Assembly: GCF_032393985.1 (NCBI RefSeq)
Contig: NZ_CP135918.1
Coordinates: forward strand, 5,891,724 to 5,955,723
Reading direction: 5' to 3'
DNA from: Fischerella sp. JS2
GTDB taxonomy: Bacteria > Cyanobacteriota > Cyanobacteriia > Cyanobacteriales > Nostocaceae
DNA: 64,000 nucleotides
Part shown: one piece after another, positions 35,807 to 44,455 of the stretch
Layout of the letters: each line of letters begins with the position of its first letter
Numbering within the stretch: the stretch's first letter is position 1
The notes under the pieces: generated by a model
What the model saw: the letters and a program-made list of their open reading frames with translations, nothing else
The model's database searches: none
What the model was told of the DNA's origin: nothing
Translations under genes and position numbers: made by a program

Positions 35807-36036
35807 TTTCCGGGAACAGTCTTGATCAACAACGGACACATTCAAGTGATCGCACATGAAAATGGGCAACACTATAACCAATATATTCTTCCTGGTTTTA
35901 TTGATGCCCACGTTCATACCGAAAGTTCTATGCTCATATCAACTGTGCGATCGCTTCTAGTGTGGCTCATGATTCCTACAATATCTTTAGATGTGAGGAA
36001 GTACAGCTAGCTATTCTATTGCCCCTACAACGCGGT
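35807..36036 (+). pseudogene. Adenine deaminase remnant with internal deletion
   Basis: A forward frame from 35807 reads FPGTVLINNGHIQVIAHENG, then YILPGFIDAHVHTESSML, the metal-binding start of adenine deaminase (Ade, adenine to hypoxanthine). At about 35941-35947 the frame jumps. From 35947 another frame reads AIASSVAHDSYNI, which is the conserved block of the C-terminal half of Ade, followed by EEVQLAI. Roughly 300 codons between these blocks are missing, as are both ends. The second block starts exactly at a HIP1 octamer GCGATCGC (35947-35954). A TAA lies just upstream of the first block. This is clearly a dead gene. Confidence 0.8.
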
Positions 36037-37668
36037 TCATTTGAAACTTGCTGTTTTATGTACAGAGTTTAAATTTGTTAATTTCATGGTGTTGTTAAGG
36101 ACTTGAATTTGAGTACCAGGATAGTAAAACTCAAGTATTTTTGCTTTCGACCAGCCTCGTTTAGCTAAGCTTTGCGCACCTGTTTGACTCAAACCAACTC
36201 CGTGGCCTAGTCCACCGCCAACAAAAGCATATCCCCACAGCCCTGGTTGACCTTTATTAAGGGGTTGCAAGTAAAATAGTGTACTAACGGGGGCAGCAAA
36301 AGCACTGCGGACTTCATCTTTATATAAGTAAAACGTACCAATATCAGTATTAACTGCGAGTTTGAGAATACGTCCGCTTCTACTACGTTCTACTACTTGC
36401 ATCCCCTTGATGGTTTTAAATTTAGCATAGGGACTATTTTTTACTTTCAGAAATTTCTGTAAACCTTTAGTAATGTCTTCTAGTTTGGTTTCTCTACGCC
36501 ATCGGAAAAGATCCCACTCGCTTTCATTAAAACCTTTTTTCAGGCTGATAAATCTTTGAAAATTATTTTCATCCGCGAGATTCTGCCCAGGTAAGTTCCA
36601 AATATTACTGGGAGAATCGATAATGGGTTGCAGATAAGGACGATCATCTCCATTCCAAACGTCGCTAAAAGCGGCTGTTACACCGCCAGTAGTAGAAGAA
36701 TAAAGAGCGTCTACCAACTCATCATTGTAAGTTAGTACCATACCCCGTGTAGTAGCGATCGCCTGATCTGTAACGGCAGTGGCTCCCTTCAATCCATAAT
36801 AAACTTGACAGTGAGTGTCAGCACACAAGTGATACCCATCTGCTTCAAATCTACGTATATTTCGTAAAGCATAAGTACGAGCAATAATTGCTTGTGCTTC
36901 CATTGATGCTTTTGGAGCTTGCGTACCAATTTCATAGGGTACTACTCCACGTAGGTATGTTTCTAAAGGTACTTCATTTACTAAGGTGTAAGTACCGTAA
37001 GCATTTGACTGTAACTGTAGACTCCCGGTATAAAGTCGAGCATTCTGTGGTTTCTTGCCTTCGTTTACCTTAATTAAATTTTTATCGCTGTTAATTTCTA
37101 CATAGTTACGACTGTAACGCTTGCCATCTATTACCCAGCTAACTTGTGGTACTTGTTGGAAGACTCTTGTAGAAATAAATACTTTTTTCTTGCCAGCAGC
37201 CTGCAAGCTTTCTAATAGTAGGCGACGTAGCAGAGGAGTGCTATAAACATCCCGTTTTGCCCATACTTGCCAACGTTCTGGCTGAGTTATTTCTACTTCT
37301 ATACCCTTGGCACGCCAATTTCTCGCGCTATCTTCAGCTGTTTCATAAGTACGGTAGGTTCCCAGCACCACCCGTTCCTCAACTACTGGTTGTGCTAACC
37401 GTTGCATTGTCACTTCCAACTTAATCGGTTTGTTTGTAACCAGAGTTTGCTGCTGATTATTACCTTTTTGAAAATTTAGCCGCAAGCGATCGCCCTCTGT
37501 GGGTTCAAGTAGCAACTGCTCTTTCGGATCATCTCCAAATCGCTGTACAATCCCAATCCTCAGTTCTATGTCATTTGCCAATCCCTCAGGACGCGATGCA
37601 GCCGTCAAGCCCAATAAACAAAATGTTGTCAGTACAGTATACGAACAACGCCAAAGCGATATTTTCAT
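36037..37668 (-). CDS. SpoIID/LytB domain exported protein
   Basis: 543 residues. Signal peptide MKISLWRCSYTVLTTFCLLG, likely cut after the Ala near residue 31. A SPOR-like or basic middle region (TYRTYETAEDSARNWRAKGI) precedes the SpoIID domain: NEVPLETYLRGVVPYEIGTQ, KASMEAQAIIARTYALRNI, DTHCQVYYGLKGA, ALYSSTTGGVTAAFSDVWNG, GHGVGLSQTGAQSLAKRGWS. SpoIID is a lytic transglycosylase acting on denuded glycan; cyanobacterial relatives are probably periplasmic cell-wall enzymes. The reading frame abuts the adenine deaminase remnant. Alone on this strand. Confidence 0.9.
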   Translation of the reverse strand: MKISLWRCSYTVLTTFCLLGLTAASRPEGLANDIELRIGIVQRFGDDPKEQLLLEPTEGDRLRLNFQKGNNQQQTLVTNKPIKLEVTMQRLAQPVVEERVVLGTYRTYETAEDSARNWRAKGIEVEITQPERWQVWAKRDVYSTPLLRRLLLESLQAAGKKKVFISTRVFQQVPQVSWVIDGKRYSRNYVEINSDKNLIKVNEGKKPQNARLYTGSLQLQSNAYGTYTLVNEVPLETYLRGVVPYEIGTQAPKASMEAQAIIARTYALRNIRRFEADGYHLCADTHCQVYYGLKGATAVTDQAIATTRGMVLTYNDELVDALYSSTTGGVTAAFSDVWNGDDRPYLQPIIDSPSNIWNLPGQNLADENNFQRFISLKKGFNESEWDLFRWRRETKLEDITKGLQKFLKVKNSPYAKFKTIKGMQVVERSRSGRILKLAVNTDIGTFYLYKDEVRSAFAAPVSTLFYLQPLNKGQPGLWGYAFVGGGLGHGVGLSQTGAQSLAKRGWSKAKILEFYYPGTQIQVLNNTMKLTNLNSVHKTASFK

Positions 37669-37850
37669 ATAAGTAGATCCGCAGCCAGTGTCATCTTAAA
37701 TTTAGACGACGAATTTCTTTTGTAGTTTAGTAGCTTTATAAGGTTATTTAGCTATTAATGTTCGTTATATTTTAAACTCTTTTAACATTTTACTTGCAAC
37801 TTAAACTCATAACGACTATGATTTATATAGATGACTGGGAAATAGCTATT

Positions 37851-38114
37851 ATGGTAAGAGTCCAAGAAATACCTTTAAATCAGATTAGGCGACCCTTGCC
37901 GCGCCAGAATGATCCCAACAAAGTGCAAGCCTTAATGAAATCAATTGCTGAAATTGGACAGCAAGAACCGATAGACGTGATAGAAGTAGATGGACAATAC
38001 TATGGCTTTTCTGGCTGCCATCGTTATGAAGCTTGTCAACGTCTAGGCAAAGAAACAATTTTAGCCCGAGTCCGTAAAGCACCTAAGAGTGTGCTAATGA
38101 AGCATTTGGCATAA
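37851..38114 (+). CDS. srxA: Sulfiredoxin
   Basis: 87 residues from ATG 37851; an upstream TTG frame start at 37794 would add 19 non-conserved residues. It has the ParB/Srx fold, with PLNQIRRPLPRQNDPNKVQA, QEPIDVIEVDG and the signature FSGCHRYEACQRLG. The single catalytic Cys in the GCHR motif defines sulfiredoxin, which reactivates over-oxidised 2-Cys peroxiredoxin in an ATP-dependent reaction. The next gene is a Dps protein, making an oxidative-stress pair separated by a repeat block (38115-38175). Confidence 0.93.
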   Translation: MVRVQEIPLNQIRRPLPRQNDPNKVQALMKSIAEIGQQEPIDVIEVDGQYYGFSGCHRYEACQRLGKETILARVRKAPKSVLMKHLA

Positions 38115-38180
38115 TAAGTCATTTGTCCTTAGTCATTAGTCATTGGCATCAACAAATGACCAATGACAAACAACCATTAA
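38115..38180. repeat. GTCATT/AATGAC palindromic repeat block
   Basis: TCATTTGTCCTTAGTCATTA (38119-38138) faces ACAAATGACCAATGACAAAC, a short copy of the family at 2031 and 5137. It begins right after the srxA stop and may form a hairpin between srxA and dps. Confidence 0.7.
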
Positions 38181-38199
38181 CTATAACCAGGAGAAAACT

Positions 38200-38679
38200 A
38201 TGCAATCTCTACCAGTAAACATTGGTATTGACGAAACTAACAGAGCAAAAATAGCTGAAGGGTTATCTCGTTTACTAGCTGATACGTACACTTTGTATCT
38301 GAAAACCCATAATTTTCATTGGAACGTTACTGGGCCCATGTTCCAAACATTACACTTAATGTTTGAACAGCAATATACAGAATTAGCTATGGCAGTTGAT
38401 TTGATTGCTGAACGTATTAGAGCGCTTGGTTATCCAGCGCCAGGAACCTATAGTGAATTTGCTCAACTCAGTTCAATACCAGAAACATCTGGAGTACCTA
38501 AAGCTACGGATATGATTCGCTTACTAGTGGAAGGACAAGAAGCCGTGGTACGGACTGCACGATCTATTTTCCCCATAGTAGAAGAAGTAAACGACGAACC
38601 CACAGCCGACTTATTAACTCAACGGATGCAAGTGCATGAAAAAACTGCTTGGATGTTGAGAAGTTTACTGGAAGAATAG
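38200..38679 (+). CDS. dps: Dps-family ferritin-like DNA-protection protein
   Basis: 159 residues forming a four-helix bundle. The ferroxidase-site signature is [20 protein letters not shown] with [20 protein letters not shown], carrying His, Asp and Glu ligands between subunits. Dps shells oxidise Fe(II) with H2O2 and store iron, limiting Fenton damage; some bind DNA, but this one has a short N-terminus ([14 protein letters not shown]) without a Lys-rich tail. An AGGAG ribosome site precedes the ATG. It is near srxA on the same strand. Confidence 0.94.
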   Translation: MQSLPVNIGIDETNRAKIAEGLSRLLADTYTLYLKTHNFHWNVTGPMFQTLHLMFEQQYTELAMAVDLIAERIRALGYPAPGTYSEFAQLSSIPETSGVPKATDMIRLLVEGQEAVVRTARSIFPIVEEVNDEPTADLLTQRMQVHEKTAWMLRSLLEE

Positions 38680-38737
38680 TTAATAGTTAGTAGTTAATTA
38701 ATAGTGGTTAATAGCCAACTACTATCTACTAATGTAC

Positions 38738-38759
38738 AGACGCGATGTTCCTCGCGTCT
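38738..38759. repeat. AGACGCGA...TCGCGTCT palindrome
   Basis: AGACGCGATGTTCCTCGCGT followed by CT: an eight-base perfect stem with a six-base loop between dps and the next gene. It is a recurrent palindrome type in Nostocales intergenic DNA and may also end the dps transcript. Confidence 0.6.
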
Positions 38760-38787
38760 CTACTAACCACTAAACTAGTATGTAAGA

Positions 38788-39441
38788 ATGCCCCAAACTG
38801 ATTTAACCCAAACGTTACGAGATTTAATGCAACGAGTGGGCATTTTGAGTTATAAAACACTCAGTCGTACTGCTGGCGTTTCCGAACGACAAATTTTGCG
38901 GCTGCGGCGGCTTGGAGTTGAGCAGATGCGTGTAGATGTGCTGCTCAAGCTGTCGCAGGCACTGCAAATATCATTACAGGAATTAGTGGCAAATTTTTCT
39001 GGACAAGAATTATTACCAAATAAAGCCACACCACCTCAAGAATTATTGCAACAAATCACAGATTTAAAAACAGAGTACGACCGCCTACAATTACAACTAC
39101 AGCAGCAGCGTTTGAGTTTGCAGCAAGAGTTCCAGCACTCAAGTTTACAACTGCTGGAATCTTTGTTATTGCAATTTCCCACAGCAGCCCATAAAGCGCG
39201 AGAAAATCCCCACTTAAGTGCTGTCAACATTATTCCCTTGGTAGAGAAACCCCTAGAAAGACTTTTGCAGGAGTGGGGAATAGAAGCGATCGCATCTGTA
39301 GGAGCAGAACTATCCTATGATCCCCTGTTGCATCAATTAATGGATGGCATTGCACAACCAGGAGATATTGTTAGGGTACGCTACACAGGTTATCGCCAAG
39401 GGGATAAGTTACTTTATCGAGCCAAAGTCAGTCCCTTATGA
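38788..39441 (+). CDS. HTH-domain protein fused to a GrpE-like module
   Basis: 217 residues. An N-terminal XRE-like helix-turn-helix (SYKTLSRTAGVSERQILRLR, residues 21-40) leads into a Gln-rich coiled coil (residues 85-130), then a C-terminal part resembling the GrpE beta domain: ELSYDPLLHQLMDGIAQPGD and VRVRYTGYRQGDKLLYRAKV. GrpE is the nucleotide exchange factor for DnaK, built of a long coiled coil plus a beta head, so only the helix-turn-helix is foreign. Cyanobacteria carry several GrpE-like proteins; here the DNA-binding start suggests a regulatory role (inference). Alone between repeat-rich spacers. Confidence 0.75.
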   Translation: MPQTDLTQTLRDLMQRVGILSYKTLSRTAGVSERQILRLRRLGVEQMRVDVLLKLSQALQISLQELVANFSGQELLPNKATPPQELLQQITDLKTEYDRLQLQLQQQRLSLQQEFQHSSLQLLESLLLQFPTAAHKARENPHLSAVNIIPLVEKPLERLLQEWGIEAIASVGAELSYDPLLHQLMDGIAQPGDIVRVRYTGYRQGDKLLYRAKVSPL

Positions 39442-39813
39442 AGAGTTGTTTATTAAGAGTTAGTTCTTTGTTTATACTAACGAAGAAAAAATACCCACTG
39501 TTAAGATATGAAAATTTTTGGGAATACTAAAATAAATGTGAATCAGATGTTATGTATATGATGCAGCAAAGTAAACTACATTTAATTGGTGTTGCATATT
39601 TGCAGGATGATTTTATTTTCTCTTTTAATTGAAAAACTTAATTCTTGCCATTATTGGCATCTTGGCGATTCATTATTCATCCCCATTTTATACAATACCA
39701 TTTAATTAAATACAAATTATAGTCTAAATATTTTGAATATGGCAGCAAATGGTATTAGCAATTATACTTGGAGATGTCATGCTAAATTTAGGATAATATT
39801 TCAATAGTAGGAA
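39442..39813. other. Intergenic region, no supported gene
   Basis: About 370 AT-rich bases upstream of the STAS gene. There is no hairpin of note; TATAATACCATTTAATTAAAT-like AT runs near 39690-39720 could hold a promoter. AGTAGGAA supplies a ribosome site for the next gene. Confidence 0.5.
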
Positions 39814-40170
39814 ATGATGAATAATTCAGTCAAAGTTATTCAAATCGACGGAATTCTGGATTCTACTAAATCACAAGAGTTTCGCGATAAAATTACCGCA
39901 GAGCTAGAAAGCGGTGTCAAGACTGTCTTAGTTGACTTTCAAGAAGTAACATTTATGGATAGTTCTGGTCTGGGTGCTTTAGTCTTAGCATTTAAAGCTT
40001 TGCGAGCAGCTAATACCAGACTTGCCATATGTTCTATTAATGAACAAGTCAGAATCGTATTTCAATTAACAGGCATTGATAAGGTTATTGAGATTTTCAC
40101 CAATCAAGATGAATTTCACAGATCTATTAATAACCAAGATGAGGTGAATCAATTTAGCAATGAGTTTTAG
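39814..40170 (+). CDS. STAS-domain anti-sigma factor antagonist
   Basis: 118 residues. The SpoIIAA/RsbV fold is visible: VIQIDGILDSTKSQEFRDKI, VLVDFQEVTFMDSSGLGALV (the DSSG motif carries the Ser that a partner kinase would phosphorylate) and IFQLTGIDKVIEIF. Unphosphorylated antagonists free sigma factors or other outputs in partner-switching systems. The next gene, converging on it, is a PP2C phosphatase of the type that dephosphorylates such proteins, so the two probably act together. No anti-sigma kinase is in this window. A second ATG follows immediately. Confidence 0.92.
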   Translation: MMNNSVKVIQIDGILDSTKSQEFRDKITAELESGVKTVLVDFQEVTFMDSSGLGALVLAFKALRAANTRLAICSINEQVRIVFQLTGIDKVIEIFTNQDEFHRSINNQDEVNQFSNEF

Positions 40171-40254
40171 GAGAATAAAATTAAATTTTTATCTACTATT
40201 TTTATTTAATCTAATTGATAATGAAAATTAGTTAATATTTTTGAATTTAAAAAT

Positions 40255-41391
40255 CTAATCAAATTTCATTTGTAGTATAGATAAATCATCATCGAAAACT
40301 TCTTGGGGATTGACAGCCATTAATTGCTTGACTATTTGGTTAAGTTGGCAATTGTGAGCATGCTGTAACCCAACCAACATTTTGATAAAAGCATCCAAAC
40401 CCCAAAGTGTGCCATCGGATTTAGTGATTTCGTAAACCCCGTCACTAAAAATATAAAGAGTGCTATTTTCTTCAATACTGCAAAAACCATCAACATATTT
40501 GACTTGTGGAAACATTCCGACTGGCATACCAGGGGTTCTCAAAAGTTTAACATCAGCAGAATTCATTGATTTAGAAGATAATAAAATTGCAGGTGGATGA
40601 CCAGCGCTGGAATAAATTAATTGACGCTGCACACGGTTATAAACACCGTACCAAATTGTAAAGTATTTATCATTTTGGTAGTTCATCTGAAAAGTATCAT
40701 TTAATGCCTTTAATACCTCACTGGGTTGATAATAATTAAGACTTTTGAGAGCGCGCGATCGCAGTAAATTAAGTACAGAAATTGAAGGTAGAGTTGCTCT
40801 AAGCCCATGTCCGGCAGTATCTAATAAGTAAATTGCCAGATAATCAGGGTCAAGCCAGTAAAAATCCAAACAATCACCGCCTAGTTGCCGTGAGGGAATA
40901 AAGCAAAAATCAATACTAAACGGTTCGGTCATAGGAGGAGGTAACAGCGAACGCACATATTCGGCTGCTTCTGCCAATTCTGCTTCTAAAATCAGCTTTT
41001 GATTTTGCAAATCTCGACTTAACTGATGCAGACGCAATCCTGCTCTTACCCGTGCTTGTAATTCATTATGCTCGATCGGTTTGGTAATAAAATCATCAGC
41101 GCCAGCATCTAAACCTTTAACGCGATCCGCAACTGAATCGAGAGATGTTAAAAGAATGAAAAATGTAGTGGATAATTTTGGATCTGCTTTGATACGTTGG
41201 CAAACTTCTAGTCCACTCATTCCTGGCATAATCCAATCACAAATAATCAACGCTGGATTGCCAGTACATGCCTGTTTAATTCCTTCCTCACCGTTGCTCA
41301 CAGCAACTACCTCATAACCCTGTCTTTCCAGCATTCTTTTCAGCAATATCCGTACTGCTGGATCATCGTCAATTACTAGAATTTGAAACAT
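40255..41391 (-). CDS. Response regulator with SpoIIE/RsbU-type PP2C phosphatase output
   Basis: 378 residues from ATG 41391; a longer frame reaches 41481 through repeat-like DNA. The receiver domain FQILVIDDDPAVRILLKRML has the acidic pair, the phospho-acceptor Asp in ALIICDWIMPGMSGLEVC, the Thr in FILLTSLDS and the Lys in FITKPIEHNELQAR. A short coiled-coil linker leads to the PP2C domain: PSRQLGGDCLDFYWLDPDYL, LLDTAGHGLRATLPSISVL, SSAGHPPAILL, FSDGVYEITKSDG and FDDDLSILQMKF. It should dephosphorylate a STAS antagonist in response to phosphorelay input. The adjacent converging STAS gene is the obvious candidate substrate. Confidence 0.94.
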   Translation of the reverse strand: MFQILVIDDDPAVRILLKRMLERQGYEVVAVSNGEEGIKQACTGNPALIICDWIMPGMSGLEVCQRIKADPKLSTTFFILLTSLDSVADRVKGLDAGADDFITKPIEHNELQARVRAGLRLHQLSRDLQNQKLILEAELAEAAEYVRSLLPPPMTEPFSIDFCFIPSRQLGGDCLDFYWLDPDYLAIYLLDTAGHGLRATLPSISVLNLLRSRALKSLNYYQPSEVLKALNDTFQMNYQNDKYFTIWYGVYNRVQRQLIYSSAGHPPAILLSSKSMNSADVKLLRTPGMPVGMFPQVKYVDGFCSIEENSTLYIFSDGVYEITKSDGTLWGLDAFIKMLVGLQHAHNCQLNQIVKQLMAVNPQEVFDDDLSILQMKFD

Positions 41392-41785
41392 AGGCTCAAA
41401 TAGAAGGCAGAAGGTGAGACAGCGCGATCTTGGGGGTTCCTCCCCCAACCCTAAAGGGAACCCCGAGTCCCCAATCCCCACTTTCCTGGGGTAGTGGCGA
41501 CCCTGAGTCCCCCATGAACGACTGCGTAGACGTGCAAGCGGCTTCTCGCAGAGTAAGACAGAAGGCAGGGAATAGAGAATTAAAGTACAGCTTACAAGGA
41601 GCGCGAGTAACTATCTTATGACTCCTCAAACCTCTCCCACTCCTCACACCCCTCATACTTCTTCCACTTCTCCCACCCTTCACACTTCTCACCTCTCCCA
41701 CTCCTCCTACTCCTCACACCCCTCCGACTCCCCTCTCCAGCATGTGTACGGGGTAGTTGGCAATTAGTAAACTTCAAATAGCTAA
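41392..41785. repeat. Repeat-rich intergenic region with pyrimidine-rich tract
   Basis: CTTGGGGGTTCCTCCCCCAA (41428-41447) is a strong hairpin. From about 41618 to 41742 the plus strand is an imperfect tandem of CTCCCACTCCTCACACCCCT-type units, strongly C/T-biased. The same word family occurs inside the DALR gene at 12355-12385. No gene is supported. Confidence 0.7.
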
Positions 41786-42574
41786 TTATAGCGGTGACGA
41801 CAGGGGATTAAGCCAAAAAAGTATGGTGCGTTTTAGCTGCTGTAGGTCACGATACACTTCTTGTTTGAACCATTGTCCGATCGCATCCAAGGGATTAAAA
41901 TCTTTACCTGTTTGCCATTTCACATCTTGTCCTAAAGGCGTGAGGTGATTTCCTGGGAGTATTTGTGTTGTCACCATTTCTGGAAAGCGATTTTGCAACA
42001 GTTCAGCCAGAGGTGCTGATTGGTCAATCGTATCATTGTTAAATTTAATTAATAAGTTACGACGAACACTATACTGTTCCTGGATGAGTTGTTTGGTTTC
42101 CAAGGGCGAAGGGGTAAACTCAACAGCAAAGCTGGAATTAGACTGAAATGTAGAGTTAAACTGTTCTATCAAAGGAATTGCATCTCGTGCAGCATAATTG
42201 TTAAAAGAAATGAGGATATTACCTGCACGTTCTACCGGGAAAAGACTACCAATCAGTAGATGCAACTTGCATCCCATGCTGTGTCCGATTCCATAAATAG
42301 GAAGGTATTTTTTGCCTAACATTCCTCTGTCTTCTAAACGTAGTAAAGTACGTTCAAAATTGAGTAGGGTCTGTTGGGCGATCGCTGTATGGTCTAGAGT
42401 ATTTATAAAAGGTGTGGCTACAATAACAAAACCTTTTTCTGCTATGTTTTCTAATAACAAACGGTATGTAATATGGGGTGCAGTGGCAACAAATGCACCA
42501 CCGAGGAAATGAATTATACCTGTAGGCTTTCCAGGAATCAATACCCAGTTACCAGAGATTTCTTTCCATTCCAT
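41786..42574 (-). CDS. DUF1350 family alpha/beta-hydrolase-like protein
   Basis: 262 residues. The start MEWKEISGNWVLIPGKPTGI then IHFLGGAFVATAPHITYRLL is typical of DUF1350 proteins of cyanobacteria and plastids. A serine-hydrolase-like elbow is present (YGIGHSMGCKLHLLIGSLFP), and a late His occurs in ILPGNHLTPLGQDVKWQ, so the fold could be catalytic. No activity has been assigned to the family that I know of. The last helix (FWLNPL) may touch a membrane. The gene is isolated between two repeat-rich spacers. Confidence 0.87.
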   Translation of the reverse strand: MEWKEISGNWVLIPGKPTGIIHFLGGAFVATAPHITYRLLLENIAEKGFVIVATPFINTLDHTAIAQQTLLNFERTLLRLEDRGMLGKKYLPIYGIGHSMGCKLHLLIGSLFPVERAGNILISFNNYAARDAIPLIEQFNSTFQSNSSFAVEFTPSPLETKQLIQEQYSVRRNLLIKFNNDTIDQSAPLAELLQNRFPEMVTTQILPGNHLTPLGQDVKWQTGKDFNPLDAIGQWFKQEVYRDLQQLKRTILFWLNPLSSPL

Positions 42575-42967
42575 GCTGATAGGCGATCCCTAGTTAATTC
42601 TATATAAATTTAGTTAACACTTTTTTATTTTAAATCGTTGAGAAGATCCCATACGCTGGGTAAATAAAGTGTAGAGCTATATGTATGATTACTCGGTAGC
42701 ATCGTCTAGACGATCATGCGATCGCTTTATACCGTTTCACTATAAGTCTGACACACTTGGCAACTGGAAGACAAAGAAGACAAGGGAAACAGATGTAATC
42801 CCTAGCTATTAAACAAAATTAGTACTTATATACTGATAATAGCTTTATTACAGCGCTTTGCATGTAGATGGAGATACACCCCTCCCTAGTTCTCCCTGAG
42901 ATCGGTGAAGGTGCTAAGTTTCACACTTTTGAAAATCTGCTGGGTTTTTTGGTTAATAAAGATAAAA

Positions 42968-42991
42968 ATTCCCGGAGATGATTCCGGGAAT
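42968..42991 (-). terminator. Intrinsic terminator-like hairpin
   Basis: On the minus strand ATTCCCGGA pairs with TCCGGGAAT around a six-base loop and is followed by TTTTAT. Strong GC stem plus T run. No clear gene precedes it on that strand. Confidence 0.6.
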
Positions 42992-43208
42992 CCTGTAGTT
43001 TGACACTCTTGCACTTGATTTATGATTTCTCTACAATATCCGTTTTTAAATGTATATATCTGCCAAAATGCCAAAAATAACTTAGGATTTGTGTAATAAA
43101 TTTCATTTGTTACTTAAATATTTTCTAACAAAAGCAAAAGAAGTTGATCAGATTTCAGGCATTAATCCAAGAATGTAATTCTTATTTCAATTGATTGCCA
43201 ATAAAAGA

Positions 43209-43228
43209 CCCCTGTGGCTAAGCAGGGG
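43209..43228 (-). terminator. Intrinsic terminator-like hairpin
   Basis: On the minus strand CCCCTG pairs with CAGGGG around CTTAGCCA and is followed by TCTTTTATT. It is the second member of the pair described for this region. Confidence 0.55.
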
Positions 43229-43711
43229 AGGAATTTTTGAGAATTCGCGCTAATTTTGTGCAAGAACGGATTGCTCACTTACTGTACTTTTTATCCAATC
43301 CGAATTGTTGCCAAAATGCCAAAATAAAATCCTGTTGCTTCCCAAAGATTAGCCTTTACCATCATGGATGCCTAGATGGAGTATGGTTTAGCTGGTTAGC
43401 AATCAAATCTACCACTGCCGCGATCGCCTTCATTATTTTTCATAGATGCTCCCTAACGATCCAAGGTTCTTCATTTCCATCTACAGAGAACAATAAAGCA
43501 AACAGGAAAATAGGAGAGTTAATTCCGAAAAAAATCTGGCGCAAAAGCATAAATTAGCTTTACTATCTTTCATAACAAGGATATTGCTTTTTCTCAGAAA
43601 TAGATGGAAAAATTTAACACGAACCTCAGAAATTAGTCGGCAGTATATTTAACACTTAATACTTGGTTATGTAGCGTTAACTACGAAGCAATTTGTCTAG
43701 CTGTATCAAAT

Positions 43712-44455
43712 TTAATGCTGGTTCTGTAAACGTCTCATTTCATGTTGAACATCCAAGGCAATCTGTAAAGCTTCATTTAATAATTTTCCATGCTCACTAG
43801 CTTGTTCTGGTACTTGCATTGCTGTTAACGTTGCTAAGTTATTCATAAATAGTTCCGAGTTACTAATAATAAATTTTCGATTTTCTCTCAGAATTCTCTC
43901 TGTCTTTAAAGCACGGATCAGATCAGCTTTTGTAAGCTGTAATGCTTCGATAACCTTACTTCTTTCTTTGATGGTTACTCCTAAATTACCAGCTGCTTCT
44001 ATTTGATCATTGATATCTATTGCTTTAATGACAGCATTATATCTATCAACATCCATTAATAGCATTTCTAGAGAAGGTGTAATGTTAGTTTTGACTAGCT
44101 TATTTTTCTGTTTCCAAATTAGATACAATATTAACTGTGTAATAGCAGCAGCGACACCAAAAAATCCGATCAATAAAATCCAAGATGGAATAAATGTACT
44201 AACGATAATACTTTTAGCAAGTAGATCAAATGCAAGATAACTCACGAATAATATAGTAATTCCGAGAAAAATTGTAGTGGCTCCTTCTGGACCTCTTGCT
44301 TTTTTTATAAAACTTTGGAGTGTTTTCTTGATAGGATTAATAATAATAACTAGTTCATCATTAACAGGTAAATTCGTTAAATATTGTAGCTCACTTAGAC
44401 TTATGTCTAAATCTTTTAAATCATTACGCACAGTTATTAAATCCTTGTTCAACAT
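43712..44455 (-). CDS. Membrane protein of unknown function, two helices
   Basis: 247 residues from ATG 44455; an earlier start at 44479 would add eight. Not recognised. The N-terminal 70 residues are soluble (LKDLDISLSELQYLTNLPVN). Two adjacent membrane helices follow (TIFLGITILFVSYLAFDLLA and FIPSWILLIGFFGVAAAITQ). The rest is a helical cytoplasmic tail with coiled-coil character (VIEALQLTKADLIRALKTER and LLNEALQIALDVQHEMRRLQ). AT-rich compared with neighbours and isolated next to an IS element, so recent acquisition is possible. Confidence 0.6.
   Translation of the reverse strand: MLNKDLITVRNDLKDLDISLSELQYLTNLPVNDELVIIINPIKKTLQSFIKKARGPEGATTIFLGITILFVSYLAFDLLAKSIIVSTFIPSWILLIGFFGVAAAITQLILYLIWKQKNKLVKTNITPSLEMLLMDVDRYNAVIKAIDINDQIEAAGNLGVTIKERSKVIEALQLTKADLIRALKTERILRENRKFIISNSELFMNNLATLTAMQVPEQASEHGKLLNEALQIALDVQHEMRRLQNQH

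Larger units (their letters stand above)
42575..43711. other. Gene-poor region of about 1.1 kb with two similar terminator-ended units
   Basis: No protein gene is convincing: a reverse frame at 42886-43074 runs through a hairpin, and a forward frame at 43237-43557 is Ser/Cys-rich and unrecognised. Two parallel structures are visible on the minus strand. The word TGCCAAAATGCCAAAA (plus-strand 43061-43076 and 43309-43324) precedes, by about 70-80 bases in the minus direction, hairpins at 42968-42991 and 43209-43228, each followed by a T-rich run. They may be two copies of a small RNA or tiny peptide gene. Confidence 0.4.

Noticed and set aside
42886-43074. Reverse open frame of 62 codons
   Set aside because: It reads straight through a strong terminator-like hairpin; only its first part is of interest as a repeated word.
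43237-43557. Forward open frame of 106 codons in the gene-poor region
   Set aside because: Ser/Cys/Ile-rich chance-like composition, begins within a few bases of a terminator-like hairpin and overlaps the second minus-strand unit.
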